Of a DNA stretch of 41,239 nucleotides, positions 1 through 8,882 are shown piece by piece. The translations under genes were made by a program, and so were the position numbers. Origin of the DNA: a virus; IMG/VR virus record IMGVR_UViG_3300032322_001625, positions 1-41,239 of that record; one strand, written 5' to 3'. The number at the start of each line of letters is the position of its first letter. Within the stretch, counting starts at the first letter, position 1. The notes beneath the pieces are model-generated. The model ran no database searches. It worked only from the letters and a program-made list of their open reading frames with translations, and was not told where the DNA came from.

Positions 1-123
1 CTGCCGCACTGCTGCCAAGCGGGCCTCCTCGACCATGGCCCCGTCCAGCGCGGACAGGCTCAGGATCTTGTCGCTGACGCCAGACAGGCGCATCACCGAC
101 TTGGAGTAGGTATCCGCGATGGC
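1..123. repeat. Terminal direct repeat, left copy
   Basis: Bases 1-123 are identical to 41117-41239. The repeat falls inside the coding sequence of the 1,293-residue internal protein, and the reading frame is preserved when the two ends are joined. A true fixed terminal repeat inside an essential gene would split that gene, so the likelier explanation is an assembly overlap of a circular or circularly permuted (headful-packaged) genome. Confidence 0.97.
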
Positions 124-2580
124 ATCCAGCGTGGCCCCTTTCCCACCCAGCACCCGGCTGAACATGTCGATGTTGATCGTGCTGGGGATGTCCAGCGCTC
201 GGGCCATCGACTCGTCGATCTCTGCCGTGCGGATGAAGTTCACCCACTCGTCGAAGGACTTCTGGCCAAAGCCCATCGACTGCTTGGCCGCTTCCAGCCC
301 ACGCCGTGCCCCGGCCAGCCCAGCGGCGAACTCATCGCGGGTGGGCGCAGCAACCGACCGGAACTTGGCGGCGTCCCCGCCCAGCTTCTTGGCCACCTGC
401 GCCGACAGGAGGATGTCAGCGGCGGCAGCGGGGTACCGCTGCAGGATCGTCGAGGCGTAGTTGGCGCTCGTCGAGATGAAGTCGCGCAGGCGTCCGGGGA
501 TGGCGGTGAGCAAGCCTGCGGCCCGCAGCTGGGCGATCTGCTCCGGGATCGACACGCGCTGCAGGCCTGCCATGTACTTGAGCAGCGCGTCCGGATCTCC
601 GGCCCGCGACAGCTTGTCGATCGTGGCCTTCTCCGCGTCCGACAGAAGCTCGCCGCCCTTGGCCCGCGTCCCCTTCACATACCAGTAGGTCGGGTCGGTG
701 ATCTTCGCCGCCGCATACCGACGCGACTGCAGGGACCGGCCCGCCTCCGTGTCAAAGCGAAGGATCTGCTGGAGCAGCCGGTCGGACGTGGCATCGAGGG
801 AGTCGATCTGCTGGGCGATCCGGGCGATCTCGTCCGGGTCGGTGGTCTTCTTCGCCGCGTCGACCAGACGGGAGATCTCCGCTCGGAAGTCGCGATGCAC
901 GGACAGGACGGCCCCGGCCTCCGCCGCCGACGCCTTCTTCGGGTCGATGGAGAGGAGCGACCGCACGTCGTTCTCCCCTGCCGCCTTCTCCACCTCGGTG
1001 TAGAACTCCTTCTCCGTGCGCGGACGCTGGATCATCGGCTCCAGTCGGCTGATGCGGTCGCCCATCATCGTCCGCACGCCGGGGTCGAACCCGTCCGTCA
1101 GCCGGTCGAGCAGCGGCACCCGGTTCTCCGGCATCGGACCCGCCTCTGCGGCCATCTTCGGGCGCTTGATCTCGCCCTGCTTCACGACGCCTCGCAGCAC
1201 CTCCTGCTGCGCCTCGCGCATCGTGGCACCCGTCGGATCCGGGGTGGTCGAGGTCACCCCCCTACCGAAAAAACGGGTGGCCCCCATGCCAAGGCCCGCG
1301 CCGATCCCAGCCCCGGCGAGTGCCCGTGCCATCCGACTCTCCGGCGTGTCACCCGTCGCGGCCCCCACGCCAGCGCCCACGCCAGCGCCACCCAGCGTGG
1401 CGAGCAGCTGGGCGTCGGCTCCGCCGCGCCGGTTGGGACGGGCCATGGAGGGGCGCACCCCTCGCGACCCTCGCAGCGCTGCCGCCTCCTCGGGCTGCAG
1501 CGGGAGGCGTGTGGTGCCGCGTCCAGCCTTCACAGGCAGGCCTTCGGTGATCAGCTGGAGCAGTTCCTCTTCGGTGGCATCCGGCATGTTGAACGCGATC
1601 CAGCGCCGCTTGTCGGCTTCCGACAATCCTTCCAGCTGCTCGCGGGCCGCTTGGATCTCCGCTGACACTTCCTCGGCAGCTTCCCGTGCGCCCCGGACTG
1701 GGAGGGCCGGGTTCTGCTGGTACGGCACCACGGCCACCCCACGCTCGGCAGCAGACGCGACCCGCCCTCCCATGGGGATGGCAGGCTCCTGCACCGCCCC
1801 TGCCGTCAGCAGGCGACGGGGCGTGAACGGGGAGGCCGGGTACGGGCCGACGAGGTCCGCGTCTTCGTAGGCGGTGCGCTTGGCAGTCTTCGCCTCAGCC
1901 GCGTCCTTGGCCCGCTTGGCCTGTGCCGCCTTCCGGGCGTCTGCGATGGCAGACAGGCCACCGCCAGCGCCAGAGAACAGGACGTTCTCTGCCACCGCGC
2001 CTGCCATGCCGGGAAGGACCATGCCTTCCCCTTGGCCGACGCCCTGCACCACATCAACCGGCGCACTGATGGCGGCGGTCTTCAGCGCCCGCTGGAGCTT
2101 GGTGCCTGTCTCCACGCCACGGCCCAGCTGACGCGCCCGCACCGCCAGACGCGGCGCAGCCTTGGCGATGAGAGGAGCGCCCTTGAGCAGCACGTTCTTG
2201 GCCACCCCTGCCCCGCCCATGGCCGAGGCCACTTCGAACCCCGCCCGCCCTGCGAACCGTCCCACGTTCGCTCCGACGCTGGTTGGGTCGTCCATGGCCC
2301 CGACATCATAGGCGTCCGCCAGCTTCTCCATGTCGGACCCGCCGGAGCGGAGGGTCCGGGAGCCGGTGAGTTCCCCGATCGCCCGCACCGTAGACCCCAG
2401 CCCACGGAACCCACCGCTGACCACGCCGCGACCGGCATCCCGAACCTGCGAGATGCCGCGCTCCATCAGCGTCGGGGTGGTGTCCTCCTCGTATCGCGCC
2501 TTGTACTCGTCGAAGGTCTCGCCGTCGCGAGGGGGGTTCTTCGCCGCCCACGCCTTCTGACTCACCCGTGGAGGGGCCAT
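1..2580 (-). CDS. Large internal virion/ejection protein (polyvalent type), N-terminal 860 residues; gene continues at 41116-39815
   Basis: The frame is open from the ATG at 2580 to base 1 and continues in phase at 41116, ending at 39815: 1,293 residues in all. The N-terminal third has Ala/Gly-rich hydrophobic stretches, including one at about residues 135-230 and a Gly-rich one at about 390-430, typical of proteins ejected into or across membranes. Residues about 500-860 are helical and charged, with a segment near residue 710 (AGLLTAIPGRLRDF) that resembles the AGLLT...LRN region of large phage polyvalent proteins. The gene starts 3 bases after the stop of the gene at 2584-3558 and is co-transcribed with the other internal proteins. 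Family assignment is by recall of motif style; the role as a DNA-ejection protein is inferred from size, composition and position after the tail genes. No transglycosylase catalytic motif was recognised. Confidence 0.85.
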   Translation of the reverse strand, partial: MAPPRVSQKAWAAKNPPRDGETFDEYKARYEEDTTPTLMERGISQVRDAGRGVVSGGFRGLGSTVRAIGELTGSRTLRSGGSDMEKLADAYDVGAMDDPTSVGANVGRFAGRAGFEVASAMGGAGVAKNVLLKGAPLIAKAAPRLAVRARQLGRGVETGTKLQRALKTAAISAPVDVVQGVGQGEGMVLPGMAGAVAENVLFSGAGGGLSAIADARKAAQAKRAKDAAEAKTAKRTAYEDADLVGPYPASPFTPRRLLTAGAVQEPAIPMGGRVASAAERGVAVVPYQQNPALPVRGAREAAEEVSAEIQAAREQLEGLSEADKRRWIAFNMPDATEEELLQLITEGLPVKAGRGTTRLPLQPEEAAALRGSRGVRPSMARPNRRGGADAQLLATLGGAGVGAGVGAATGDTPESRMARALAGAGIGAGLGMGATRFFGRGVTSTTPDPTGATMREAQQEVLRGVVKQGEIKRPKMAAEAGPMPENRVPLLDRLTDGFDPGVRTMMGDRISRLEPMIQRPRTEKEFYTEVEKAAGENDVRSLLSIDPKKASAAEAGAVLSVHRDFRAEISRLVDAAKKTTDPDEIARIAQQIDSLDATSDRLLQQILRFDTEAGRSLQSRRYAAAKITDPTYWYVKGTRAKGGELLSDAEKATIDKLSRAGDPDALLKYMAGLQRVSIPEQIAQLRAAGLLTAIPGRLRDFISTSANYASTILQRYPAAAADILLSAQVAKKLGGDAAKFRSVAAPTRDEFAAGLAGARRGLEAAKQSMGFGQKSFDEWVNFIRTAEIDESMARALDIPSTINIDMFSRVLGGKGATLDAIADTYSKSVMRLSGVSDKILSLSALDGAMVEEARLAAVRQ

Positions 2581-2583
2581 CGG

Positions 2584-3558
2584 TTACCTCTTCTGGTTGA
2601 AGGCAGCGTGCAGATCGTCGTAGTTCTGCGCCGGAGCCGTGGGCTTGGCAGCGGCGGGAGCCTTGGTCGAATCCCCCGGCCCCCGCATCCCCGGCGGGGT
2701 GCGCGTCGGCTTCCGGTTGCGCGTGGCAACCGTCCGCGCCTGTACGTTCTCGGTCTTCGCCTGACTCTGGTATGCATCGTAGATGGATTCGATGATGTCC
2801 AGCGGGGCGGCTGTTGGGTTGGCCTTGCGGAGGGCGCGGAAGGAGTCGTTCACCCACCGTGCCACGGCAATCGGCATCTCGGAGTTGTACCACACCTCCG
2901 CCTCCCGCTGTCGCAGCGCCCGCTTCTCATCTTCCAGTTCCCTCCGGAAGTCGAGGTTGGCGAACCCGGAGCTGGGCGCGTACTCGCGGGGGAACGCCGC
3001 CTGATAGGCGTCCGGGTCACGGGCCAGCAACTCCCCTGCCGCCGCAGACTTCCTCCCCCCGGCCAGCGCCCGCGAGGAGATGTTGGCAAGCTCGCCACGC
3101 TCCCGTGCCACCGTGGCCTCCTTGGTCATCCGCTCGGTCGTGCCCAGCCGCCGCTTCTGCTCCTCCGCCGTTTCCGGCAGCACCATCTCCTGTCCGCCGA
3201 AGCGCACCCGGCGGTTGGTGTTGTAGGTCGCAGCGCCCTGCGAAGCGTCTTCCAGACCACGCCGATCGATGGACAGGGCTGGGCCTCCAGAGGCCTGTGA
3301 CAGCGCCGACCCGATGGCACTGCCAATGGCAGAGCGAGCGCCCTGCTGGGTGGACACGGCGTCCGGGACCGTCATCCACCCCCGCTCCGTCGCGTCCATC
3401 AGGTCGCCTTCCAGCTTCAGCTGATCCAGCTGTCGCTGCCGTTCCGTCTGCTGCCGCAGCTGCTCGTCCCGCTGCAGCCGTGCCTGCTTTGCCCCGTAGC
3501 CGGATGCGGCCCCGGAACCCGCTGCGAGAGCGGCGCGGAGAATGTTGCGGAGTGCCAT
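2584..3558 (-). CDS. Putative internal virion protein
   Basis: Encodes 324 residues from the ATG at 3558, which overlaps the TGA of the preceding gene (TGATG), a coupling seen many times in this operon. An in-frame ATG at 3573 would add 5 residues. After a short Ala/Gly-rich hydrophobic N-terminus (about residues 5-20) comes a Gln/Arg/Glu-rich coiled-coil-like stretch (about 25-55), then a mostly helical, charged body, and a basic, Pro/Ala-rich C-terminus. No enzyme motif is visible. Position between a large Gly/Pro-rich protein and the 1,293-residue protein suggests a virion component delivered with the DNA, as for the P22 gp7/gp16/gp20 set; this is inference from gene order. Confidence 0.75.
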   Translation of the reverse strand: MALRNILRAALAAGSGAASGYGAKQARLQRDEQLRQQTERQRQLDQLKLEGDLMDATERGWMTVPDAVSTQQGARSAIGSAIGSALSQASGGPALSIDRRGLEDASQGAATYNTNRRVRFGGQEMVLPETAEEQKRRLGTTERMTKEATVARERGELANISSRALAGGRKSAAAGELLARDPDAYQAAFPREYAPSSGFANLDFRRELEDEKRALRQREAEVWYNSEMPIAVARWVNDSFRALRKANPTAAPLDIIESIYDAYQSQAKTENVQARTVATRNRKPTRTPPGMRGPGDSTKAPAAAKPTAPAQNYDDLHAAFNQKR

Positions 3559-5927
3559 CAGACGGGTACCCATGAGCCGTTAGAGACGCTGCCAGACGAC
3601 GAGGCCACCACCCACCGATACTGCCGCCCGTTGACCGGGTCGGTCTTGATCTGCCCCGGATACAGCCCGACGCCAAGGTTCGGCTGGTTCGGGGGAGCCG
3701 AGGTATTGTTGGTCGTGCTGCCGGGACCGCCCCCAGTGTTGCCACCCGTCGGGCCGGTCTGGCCCGTCGGCGTGGGCGTGGTCGTGGGACGGGAGGGCAG
3801 GTTGATGTTGATCCCCGCCCCTTGGAAGATGGCTTGCAGTTCTTCCGGGGTCAGCCCCGAAAGATCGAGGCTCCCCAGCAGCGCCTGCAGGATGCCAGAC
3901 CGCTCCCCACTGGTCCCCAGATCCCGACGCAGCTTGTCTTCCATCTGCGCGATGGTCATCTGCTGAGAGCGCTCGGCTCCGGCGATGCCTTCGCGGGACA
4001 CGATCTCCTTCAGCTGGAGGTCCAGCTGCCCCTGCTGGTACCTCGCCAGCGCCGCATCCCGTGCCGCCTGCAGGGACAGTTCCTGCCCGGAGATCTGCGC
4101 CTCCTGCTGAAGCCGACGCGCATCGAGTTCGAACTGGGTGCTGGCCTTGTAGCGGTCGAGGTCGGCGTTGAACGCCCGGATCTCCTGATCGGACAGCATG
4201 GACGCCGCCGCGTTCATGTTGGTCAACATCACCTGCTGGCGCTCGGCCATCTGGTTCGCGGCCTCCCGCAGCAACTCCGACCGCAGCCCTGCCATCGCTC
4301 GCGCCTGCCGCCCGCGAAGTTCGCCCATCTCCCCGCCCGCGATCGACGAAGAGAAGATGCCACGTCGTGCCATCTCTTCGTCCAGCTTCTCGGCTTCGCT
4401 GGCGAACTGCGACGTGAGTTCGGCTTCGCCGCTGGCCAGCGCCTGCCGGTACGCCTCGCTGTCAAACGGGGACGGCGCAGCCCGCAGGTCGCGGAGCGCG
4501 GCCAGCAGTTCGTTCTGGAACGAGACGGCACGATCGGACAGGCCAAACGCGCCGGGGAGAGGGACGCTCCCGGCAAACCCACCACCACCGCCGACAGGAA
4601 GACCGCCTCCCACGCCACTGGGAAGCCCGCCTCCGGGCACTCCACCTCCGGGGAAGCCCCCGATATCCCCCGGTGTCGGACCACCCGTGGCGGGGCCACC
4701 GGGGCCAACGCCGCCCAAGTTTCCGGGGGTCGGGCCTCCGGTCGCCGGGCCGCGCTCGGACACCGGAGGGAGGTTGTTGTTCAGATCCCATGGGCGGGTG
4801 CCGCCGGTGGTGCCCCCTCCGCCGAAGTCCCGATCCTTGCCCGGACCTCCCGTGGGACCACCCGTCTGCCCACCGCCAGTATCGCCCGTTCCTGCGCCGA
4901 TCCCCCAGCGACTCCAGAGATCAGCCATGCCCGTGTTGCGCCGGAGCAGCTGGCGATTCTCCTCGCTGTTGTAGAGCGTCTCTCCCCCATAGGGCTGGTA
5001 GCCCGAGGAGACCGCTTCCGCGTAGGTCTTGTAGCGCAGTCCCGGACCACCCTGACTGGCCGGGACGTACACCATGTCCCACGGGATGCGGTCGATCCCA
5101 TTCTCTGCCATCCACCCCCGCTCTTCCTCGACATCGCGCAGCCCCTGCTGGGTACGGTAGCGCCCGTCGGTGGCCAGCTTCTTGAGCGCCTCGATACTCA
5201 TGCCGGTGTTCGCGGCCAGCAACTGCCACTCGCTGTCGTTGGCAGGGATGCCAAAGCGCTGGAAGAACCCACCGATGTCTGACAGCCTGCTGCTCGCCCC
5301 GGTGGGGAGACCGCTCTGCGTCTGCTCCATCAGGTCGAGGGGCTGCAGCCCCTGATAGCCAGTCATCCGCTCCGACTGTCCAGCCTCGGCCCCCCACACG
5401 CCACCACGGCGCGTCCAGACAAACCCGTTCGCGTCCGTGAACGTGGATCCGTTCGGGGCGTTCGGGGGCGGCGGATTGCGGGTGTCGTAGGTGTAGCGAT
5501 CGATGTCTGACGGGATGGTCTCCACCACACCGGGGCCAGCGGGAGCGTTGGCCGGTGGCGGGGGAGGAGCGCCAGTCCTCAGCGTCTGGTTGACGGAATC
5601 CAAGAACGACGACGTGGTCTTCGGGGTCGTCGACGGAGCCTGTACCCCCAGCGTCTGGGCCACGTTCTGCACCAGCGCAGGCTGCGCCGGGGCAGGCTGG
5701 GCCACCATGCTGGGGGCGGGCCGTGCCTGTCCAGCCTCCTGCATCTGGGCGAACGTCTGCGGCGGCTGCGCGTCCTTGGACTCCGCCGCCTGCTGGTTCT
5801 TGGTCTGCTGCCAGAAGTCCCGCTTCCGGTTCTCCTCGTCGTCGTCGTACCCGTCGAAGGACGACCCGTTGGTGAGCGTCGACTTCGGCGTGGGCAGCGA
5901 CCCGAACGCCGTGTTGTAGGTCGCCAT
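3558..5927 (-). CDS. Large structural protein with Gly/Pro-rich linker and coiled coil
   Basis: Encodes 789 residues from the ATG at 5927. The N-terminal 110 residues are acidic and Gln/Pro-rich. A folded-looking Trp/Tyr-rich part follows (about 110-350), then a long low-complexity Gly/Pro/Thr linker (about 350-470) with GGPTPG repeats. A long helical region (about 480-690) is rich in Ala, Glu, Gln and Arg and looks like a coiled coil. A second Gly/Thr/Pro linker precedes a small C-terminal patch with YRWV. The product is unrecognised. Flexible linkers joined to a long coiled coil, and the position among internal protein genes, fit a virion or ejection protein. The linker region has repeated short GC-rich words in DNA that could be prone to slippage. 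Confidence 0.8.
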   Translation of the reverse strand: MATYNTAFGSLPTPKSTLTNGSSFDGYDDDEENRKRDFWQQTKNQQAAESKDAQPPQTFAQMQEAGQARPAPSMVAQPAPAQPALVQNVAQTLGVQAPSTTPKTTSSFLDSVNQTLRTGAPPPPPANAPAGPGVVETIPSDIDRYTYDTRNPPPPNAPNGSTFTDANGFVWTRRGGVWGAEAGQSERMTGYQGLQPLDLMEQTQSGLPTGASSRLSDIGGFFQRFGIPANDSEWQLLAANTGMSIEALKKLATDGRYRTQQGLRDVEEERGWMAENGIDRIPWDMVYVPASQGGPGLRYKTYAEAVSSGYQPYGGETLYNSEENRQLLRRNTGMADLWSRWGIGAGTGDTGGGQTGGPTGGPGKDRDFGGGGTTGGTRPWDLNNNLPPVSERGPATGGPTPGNLGGVGPGGPATGGPTPGDIGGFPGGGVPGGGLPSGVGGGLPVGGGGGFAGSVPLPGAFGLSDRAVSFQNELLAALRDLRAAPSPFDSEAYRQALASGEAELTSQFASEAEKLDEEMARRGIFSSSIAGGEMGELRGRQARAMAGLRSELLREAANQMAERQQVMLTNMNAAASMLSDQEIRAFNADLDRYKASTQFELDARRLQQEAQISGQELSLQAARDAALARYQQGQLDLQLKEIVSREGIAGAERSQQMTIAQMEDKLRRDLGTSGERSGILQALLGSLDLSGLTPEELQAIFQGAGININLPSRPTTTPTPTGQTGPTGGNTGGGPGSTTNNTSAPPNQPNLGVGLYPGQIKTDPVNGRQYRWVVASSSGSVSNGSWVPV

Positions 5928-5930
5928 GGG

Positions 5931-6584
5931 TTACCCCGTCGTGGCAGAAGGCGTGAAGGGAGCAACCGGGGGCAGGGTGCCACCCAGCTGCTGCTGGAGC
6001 AGCGGCAACAGCATCATGCTGATCCGACGCCGGTTCTCGCGCTGCTGTTCGAAGCGGCGGCGCTCCTCTTCGAACTGCTCACGCTGGACCCGGATGCTCT
6101 CGGCTCGCGTCTCGTTCTCCATGCGGCGGAGGGCGTTCTGTTCGTTGTCATCCATCACCCCACCGACTGCGCCTCCGATGTCGCGCACCATCTCCCAGTT
6201 GTTCTTCGCGCCCGTGAGGATGCCCTTCAGCTTGCCACCCGACGCGGCGGCCTTGGGGACCGTGGCTCCCACCTGTGCCATCGAGGGCATGAGGTTGAAG
6301 CCGGTGCCCCCCAGTGTGTTTGCGCCGGTTGCCAGCGACGTGGCACCGGGCGCACCGGGCGCGGCTCCTGCCGTGAACATCCCCTTCAGCCCGCCGGTCG
6401 CCTTCCCGATCCCAGCGCCCAGCTTCCCCAGTGCCCACGGCGTGGCCATGGCAGCGCCCGCGTAGCCTGCCACATCGAGGGCCGTGCCAGCCCAAGGGTT
6501 GCGCTCCATCCAGTCGTCATACTTCCGGACGCCCTTGCTTCCCTGCACCCGGCCTGACACCCACCGTCCGACTTTCTTCAGCAT
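5931..6584 (-). CDS. Putative internal virion protein, Gly/Ala-rich with C-terminal coiled coil
   Basis: Encodes 217 residues. After a basic, Trp-containing N-terminus (about 1-30) comes a long Gly/Ala-rich hydrophobic region (about 32-130) with small-residue patterns such as GAAMATPW and KLGAGIGKATGG, like membrane-inserting segments of ejected phage proteins. Residues about 145-185 form a strongly charged Glu/Arg/Gln coiled coil, and the tail is Leu/Pro-rich. It sits between a small DUF3008-like gene and the 789-residue protein, 3 bases from the latter. No catalytic motif is seen. Role as an ejection protein is inferred from composition and position. Confidence 0.75.
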   Translation of the reverse strand: MLKKVGRWVSGRVQGSKGVRKYDDWMERNPWAGTALDVAGYAGAAMATPWALGKLGAGIGKATGGLKGMFTAGAAPGAPGATSLATGANTLGGTGFNLMPSMAQVGATVPKAAASGGKLKGILTGAKNNWEMVRDIGGAVGGVMDDNEQNALRRMENETRAESIRVQREQFEEERRRFEQQRENRRRISMMLLPLLQQQLGGTLPPVAPFTPSATTG

Positions 6585-6586
6585 GG

Positions 6587-6763
6587 CTACTTCCTCCCCT
6601 TCCGCTTGAGGGCGACCTTCTTCTTGGCTGGCAGCGAAGCATACGCCCCCTTCGGCGTAGCCTCAATGAACTCCTTGGCAACCGTGGCAGGGATGCCACC
6701 ATTCCCCTTACCGGAAGCGGCAGCGTACATGGCCCGCTGCTGGGCCTTGCTGGTGATGGGCAT
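6587..6763 (-). CDS. Small SKAQQRAM-type protein (DUF3008-like)
   Basis: A 58-residue product beginning MPITSKAQQRAMYAAASGKG from the ATG at 6763, 2 bases after the stop of the upstream fibre gene. The N-terminal SKAQQRxM..A...G pattern followed by a VAKEFIEATPKG segment and a Lys/Arg-rich end is characteristic of a small protein family common in tailed phages (similar to DUF3008). Its function is unknown to me; in other phages it lies near virion genes. A longer in-frame reading up to 7285 overlaps the fibre gene and is rejected. Confidence 0.8.
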   Translation of the reverse strand: MPITSKAQQRAMYAAASGKGNGGIPATVAKEFIEATPKGAYASLPAKKKVALKRKGRK

Positions 6764-6765
6764 GG

Positions 6766-7488
6766 TCAGATCCGGGTGATGACCGCAGAGAATGAGGGCG
6801 CGGCAGAGCGGTTGGTTCCAGCGGCGAGCGCCTGCAGGGAGACATCGAGGTCTTCGGTCTCCCACCAGAACGTCAGGACATCGCCTGCCGCCACCGTGAC
6901 CGAGAAGAACCCGACGCTGACGGTCTTCCCGTCCGTGCCACCGTGGCGCTGCACTGCCGATACGCGCCGCCCTGCATAAGGGATGGCGGTCCCGTTCAGC
7001 CGCGCCCAGACCCAGACCGCATGGGCCTGCGAGTCGGTGTTCACCAGCTGGTGCTTCACCTCGACCTTGTACGTCCCCGCGTAGGCGAACGTCAGGGCGT
7101 TCGATGCCTGCGTGATCCCGCGAGCGAACGCGGTGGTGTTCATCGTGGTCTGCACCGCCGTGTTCACCGTGCCCGCCGTCTGGCTTGCCGTGCTGTAGAA
7201 CGCGCCATCCCACGGGGCGATAGCGGCGAGGAGCCACTGCCCGCCCCAGTACACATACCGATCCATCGTGGCACTGTCTGTCCACGTCGCGCCTTCGCCT
7301 GCCGTGGCAGGGCGCTCAAGCAGCGTCCCGGCTTGATTGTGGATCGTGTCATCCGCGTCATGCGCGTTGAAGCGCGTCCGCAGGACAGCGTCGTTCCCTC
7401 GCACTTCGTTGGCGTCCACCATGCCATTCGACCGCACCACTGGCGTGGTGAACGGGCGGACTTCGTTGCGCCCGACGAGAACGGCCAT
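6766..7488 (-). CDS. Tail fibre/receptor-binding-like protein with jelly-roll-like C-terminus
   Basis: Encodes 240 residues. Residues about 10-85 match, at the level of spaced identities, the N-terminus of the protein at 9287-9931: FTTP, VRGN...LRT, AHDAD..IH and L..RPA are shared. This looks like a common virion-attachment or assembly module. Residues about 90-240 are beta-rich with Thr/Ala/Val alternation and end in FSAVITRI, a C1q/TNF-like or other beta-sandwich style typical of trimeric receptor-binding tips. No Cys or enzyme motif is present. The gene lies at the 3' end of the fibre cluster. Fibre role is inference from the shared module and position. Confidence 0.75.
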   Translation of the reverse strand: MAVLVGRNEVRPFTTPVVRSNGMVDANEVRGNDAVLRTRFNAHDADDTIHNQAGTLLERPATAGEGATWTDSATMDRYVYWGGQWLLAAIAPWDGAFYSTASQTAGTVNTAVQTTMNTTAFARGITQASNALTFAYAGTYKVEVKHQLVNTDSQAHAVWVWARLNGTAIPYAGRRVSAVQRHGGTDGKTVSVGFFSVTVAAGDVLTFWWETEDLDVSLQALAAGTNRSAAPSFSAVITRI

Positions 7489-7500
7489 GGCAACGCCTCC

Positions 7501-7869
7501 TTACGGTTCGATCGGTTCAGCCAGCTTGATGGCGTCCCGCGCCTCCTGCAGTGGCGTGGTGGTGACCCCAGCGGGGCGTCCTTCCACGAACCGCTCCCAC
7601 AGAGCCACGGTCAACAGTTCGGCGTCCAGCCCAGCCTCGCGATACCGCAGCAGGCGGGCCGCACGACGCGCCGCCTGCCTCTGGGCCTTGATCGGGGAGG
7701 CCAAGCGAATCGGGAACACGTTGCCGGTGAACTGGAGGTCGAAGTCGTCGGCCACCGCCACGATGCACGAACTGTCATCGCCACCCAACGTCGGCTGTTC
7801 CAAGTTGGCGGCGGGAGAGTCGAACACCTGACAGGCGGTGTTGTTCTGGACCAGCAAGTAGCGCGGCAT
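7501..7869 (-). CDS. Hypothetical tail-region protein
   Basis: Encodes 122 residues from the ATG at 7869, which shares a base with the TGA of the upstream gene (TGATG). The N-terminal half is beta-like with two Cys residues; the C-terminal half is helical and Arg/Ala-rich. I do not recognise the family. It is sandwiched between two fibre-type genes and may be a fibre assembly chaperone or small tail component, but nothing in the sequence proves this. Confidence 0.65.
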   Translation of the reverse strand: MPRYLLVQNNTACQVFDSPAANLEQPTLGGDDSSCIVAVADDFDLQFTGNVFPIRLASPIKAQRQAARRAARLLRYREAGLDAELLTVALWERFVEGRPAGVTTTPLQEARDAIKLAEPIEP

Positions 7870-8882
7870 CAGATGTCCTCCCACTCGAAAATCAGCACAC
7901 ACGACCCCGGATAATCCGCAAAGGCTGGCGGGACCGGGCCGCTGCCGCCAGAAGTGCGAGGCCGGGCACCGCACCCCCACACGCCGGGAACCGGGACGTG
8001 CCCGTAGTCCACCGTGGCGATCCCCGCGTCAAACCGAAGCGACAGGGCGCTGGGGGCGACATCCACCGGGGTGAAATACGGGGCGCCAGCGGCGAACGCC
8101 TGCGAGCCGACAGCCCCGGCGGCGACGGCGCCAGACGCAAGGTTCGCCACACCGCGCTGCCCGCCACCGGGTCCACCGAACACACCAGAGCCGAAGATTT
8201 GCCCCGGAAACTGCGCCTGCGGGAGCGCGGTGAACGTGCCATTCCCGGCAGGAATCGCCCCGGTCTGCTGGGCGCCCGCCCCGCCCGTGGCAAGCGCCTG
8301 CTGCACGTTGTCGATGTAGACGGCGGCGTTCCCCCCGGCCCCGCCAACGCCGGTGGATCCGGAGGCGTTGGCTACGGTCGCGCCGCCGAAGGCCGTCATG
8401 TACAGACCGTTCGACCCAGCCAGTGACGACCTGTTGGAGCCAAAGCGGGCCAGCCCATCCGGCCCGCGACGGTAGATCAAGACGTGGGTTTGCCGCTGGA
8501 TGGTTGCGTTGGTCTGGTCGATGAACCGAGGGAACCCGACCACGAATGACGCCACCATGTCGGGCGCCCACAGCACGGGCACGCGCACAAACGCCCCGGC
8601 GCCGCCTCCAAGGGAGGTAGCCGACGTGCCAACGTCCCAGCACGACAACCCCCCGCCGCCACACCCGGACACCCACACCCGACTCACTCCGCGAGGGGGA
8701 CGCCATTCCCCAACATGGGCTGGCGAATAGGCGGACGGGATGCCGGACTGATGGATCGAGAACGACGGGGCTTCCAGTACGTCGGCAACCAAGCGGCGAC
8801 CCAGCCCCGAAGGCCCAAGCGGGGAGGGCAGCGCGTTGGTCGAATCAGGGCGCAGAGCGCCCACGCGCAGACCGTTGTTCAC
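7869..8882 (-). CDS. Glycine-rich tail fibre/adhesin-like protein
   Basis: Encodes 337 residues from a GTG at 8882 that shares a base with the TAG of the preceding gene (TAGTG). After about 70 residues there is a WVSGCGGGG motif, then long Gly/Ala-rich stretches (about 160-285) with GGAGG-type repeats, and a final segment (YPGSCVLIFEWEDI) like the hydrophobic-acidic C-terminal strand that closes glycine-rich phage adhesin domains. Such polyglycine-rich domains form receptor-binding tips in several phage fibres. Role as a host-range determinant is inferred. The GTG start is supported by the stop-start coupling; no better ATG is nearby. Confidence 0.75.
   Translation of the reverse strand: MNNGLRVGALRPDSTNALPSPLGPSGLGRRLVADVLEAPSFSIHQSGIPSAYSPAHVGEWRPPRGVSRVWVSGCGGGGLSCWDVGTSATSLGGGAGAFVRVPVLWAPDMVASFVVGFPRFIDQTNATIQRQTHVLIYRRGPDGLARFGSNRSSLAGSNGLYMTAFGGATVANASGSTGVGGAGGNAAVYIDNVQQALATGGAGAQQTGAIPAGNGTFTALPQAQFPGQIFGSGVFGGPGGGQRGVANLASGAVAAGAVGSQAFAAGAPYFTPVDVAPSALSLRFDAGIATVDYGHVPVPGVWGCGARPRTSGGSGPVPPAFADYPGSCVLIFEWEDI

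Noticed and set aside
4560-4870. Gly/Pro-rich repetitive DNA as a mobile element or tandem repeat array
   Set aside because: It is the coding sequence of the low-complexity linker in the 789-residue protein; no terminal inverted repeats or transposase.
2032-5282. Long plus-strand open frames (422 and 486 residues) opposite the internal protein genes
   Set aside because: They run antisense to well-supported minus-strand genes, have Arg/His/Pro/Gly-heavy translations and no ribosome-binding sites; typical of GC-rich codon shadows.
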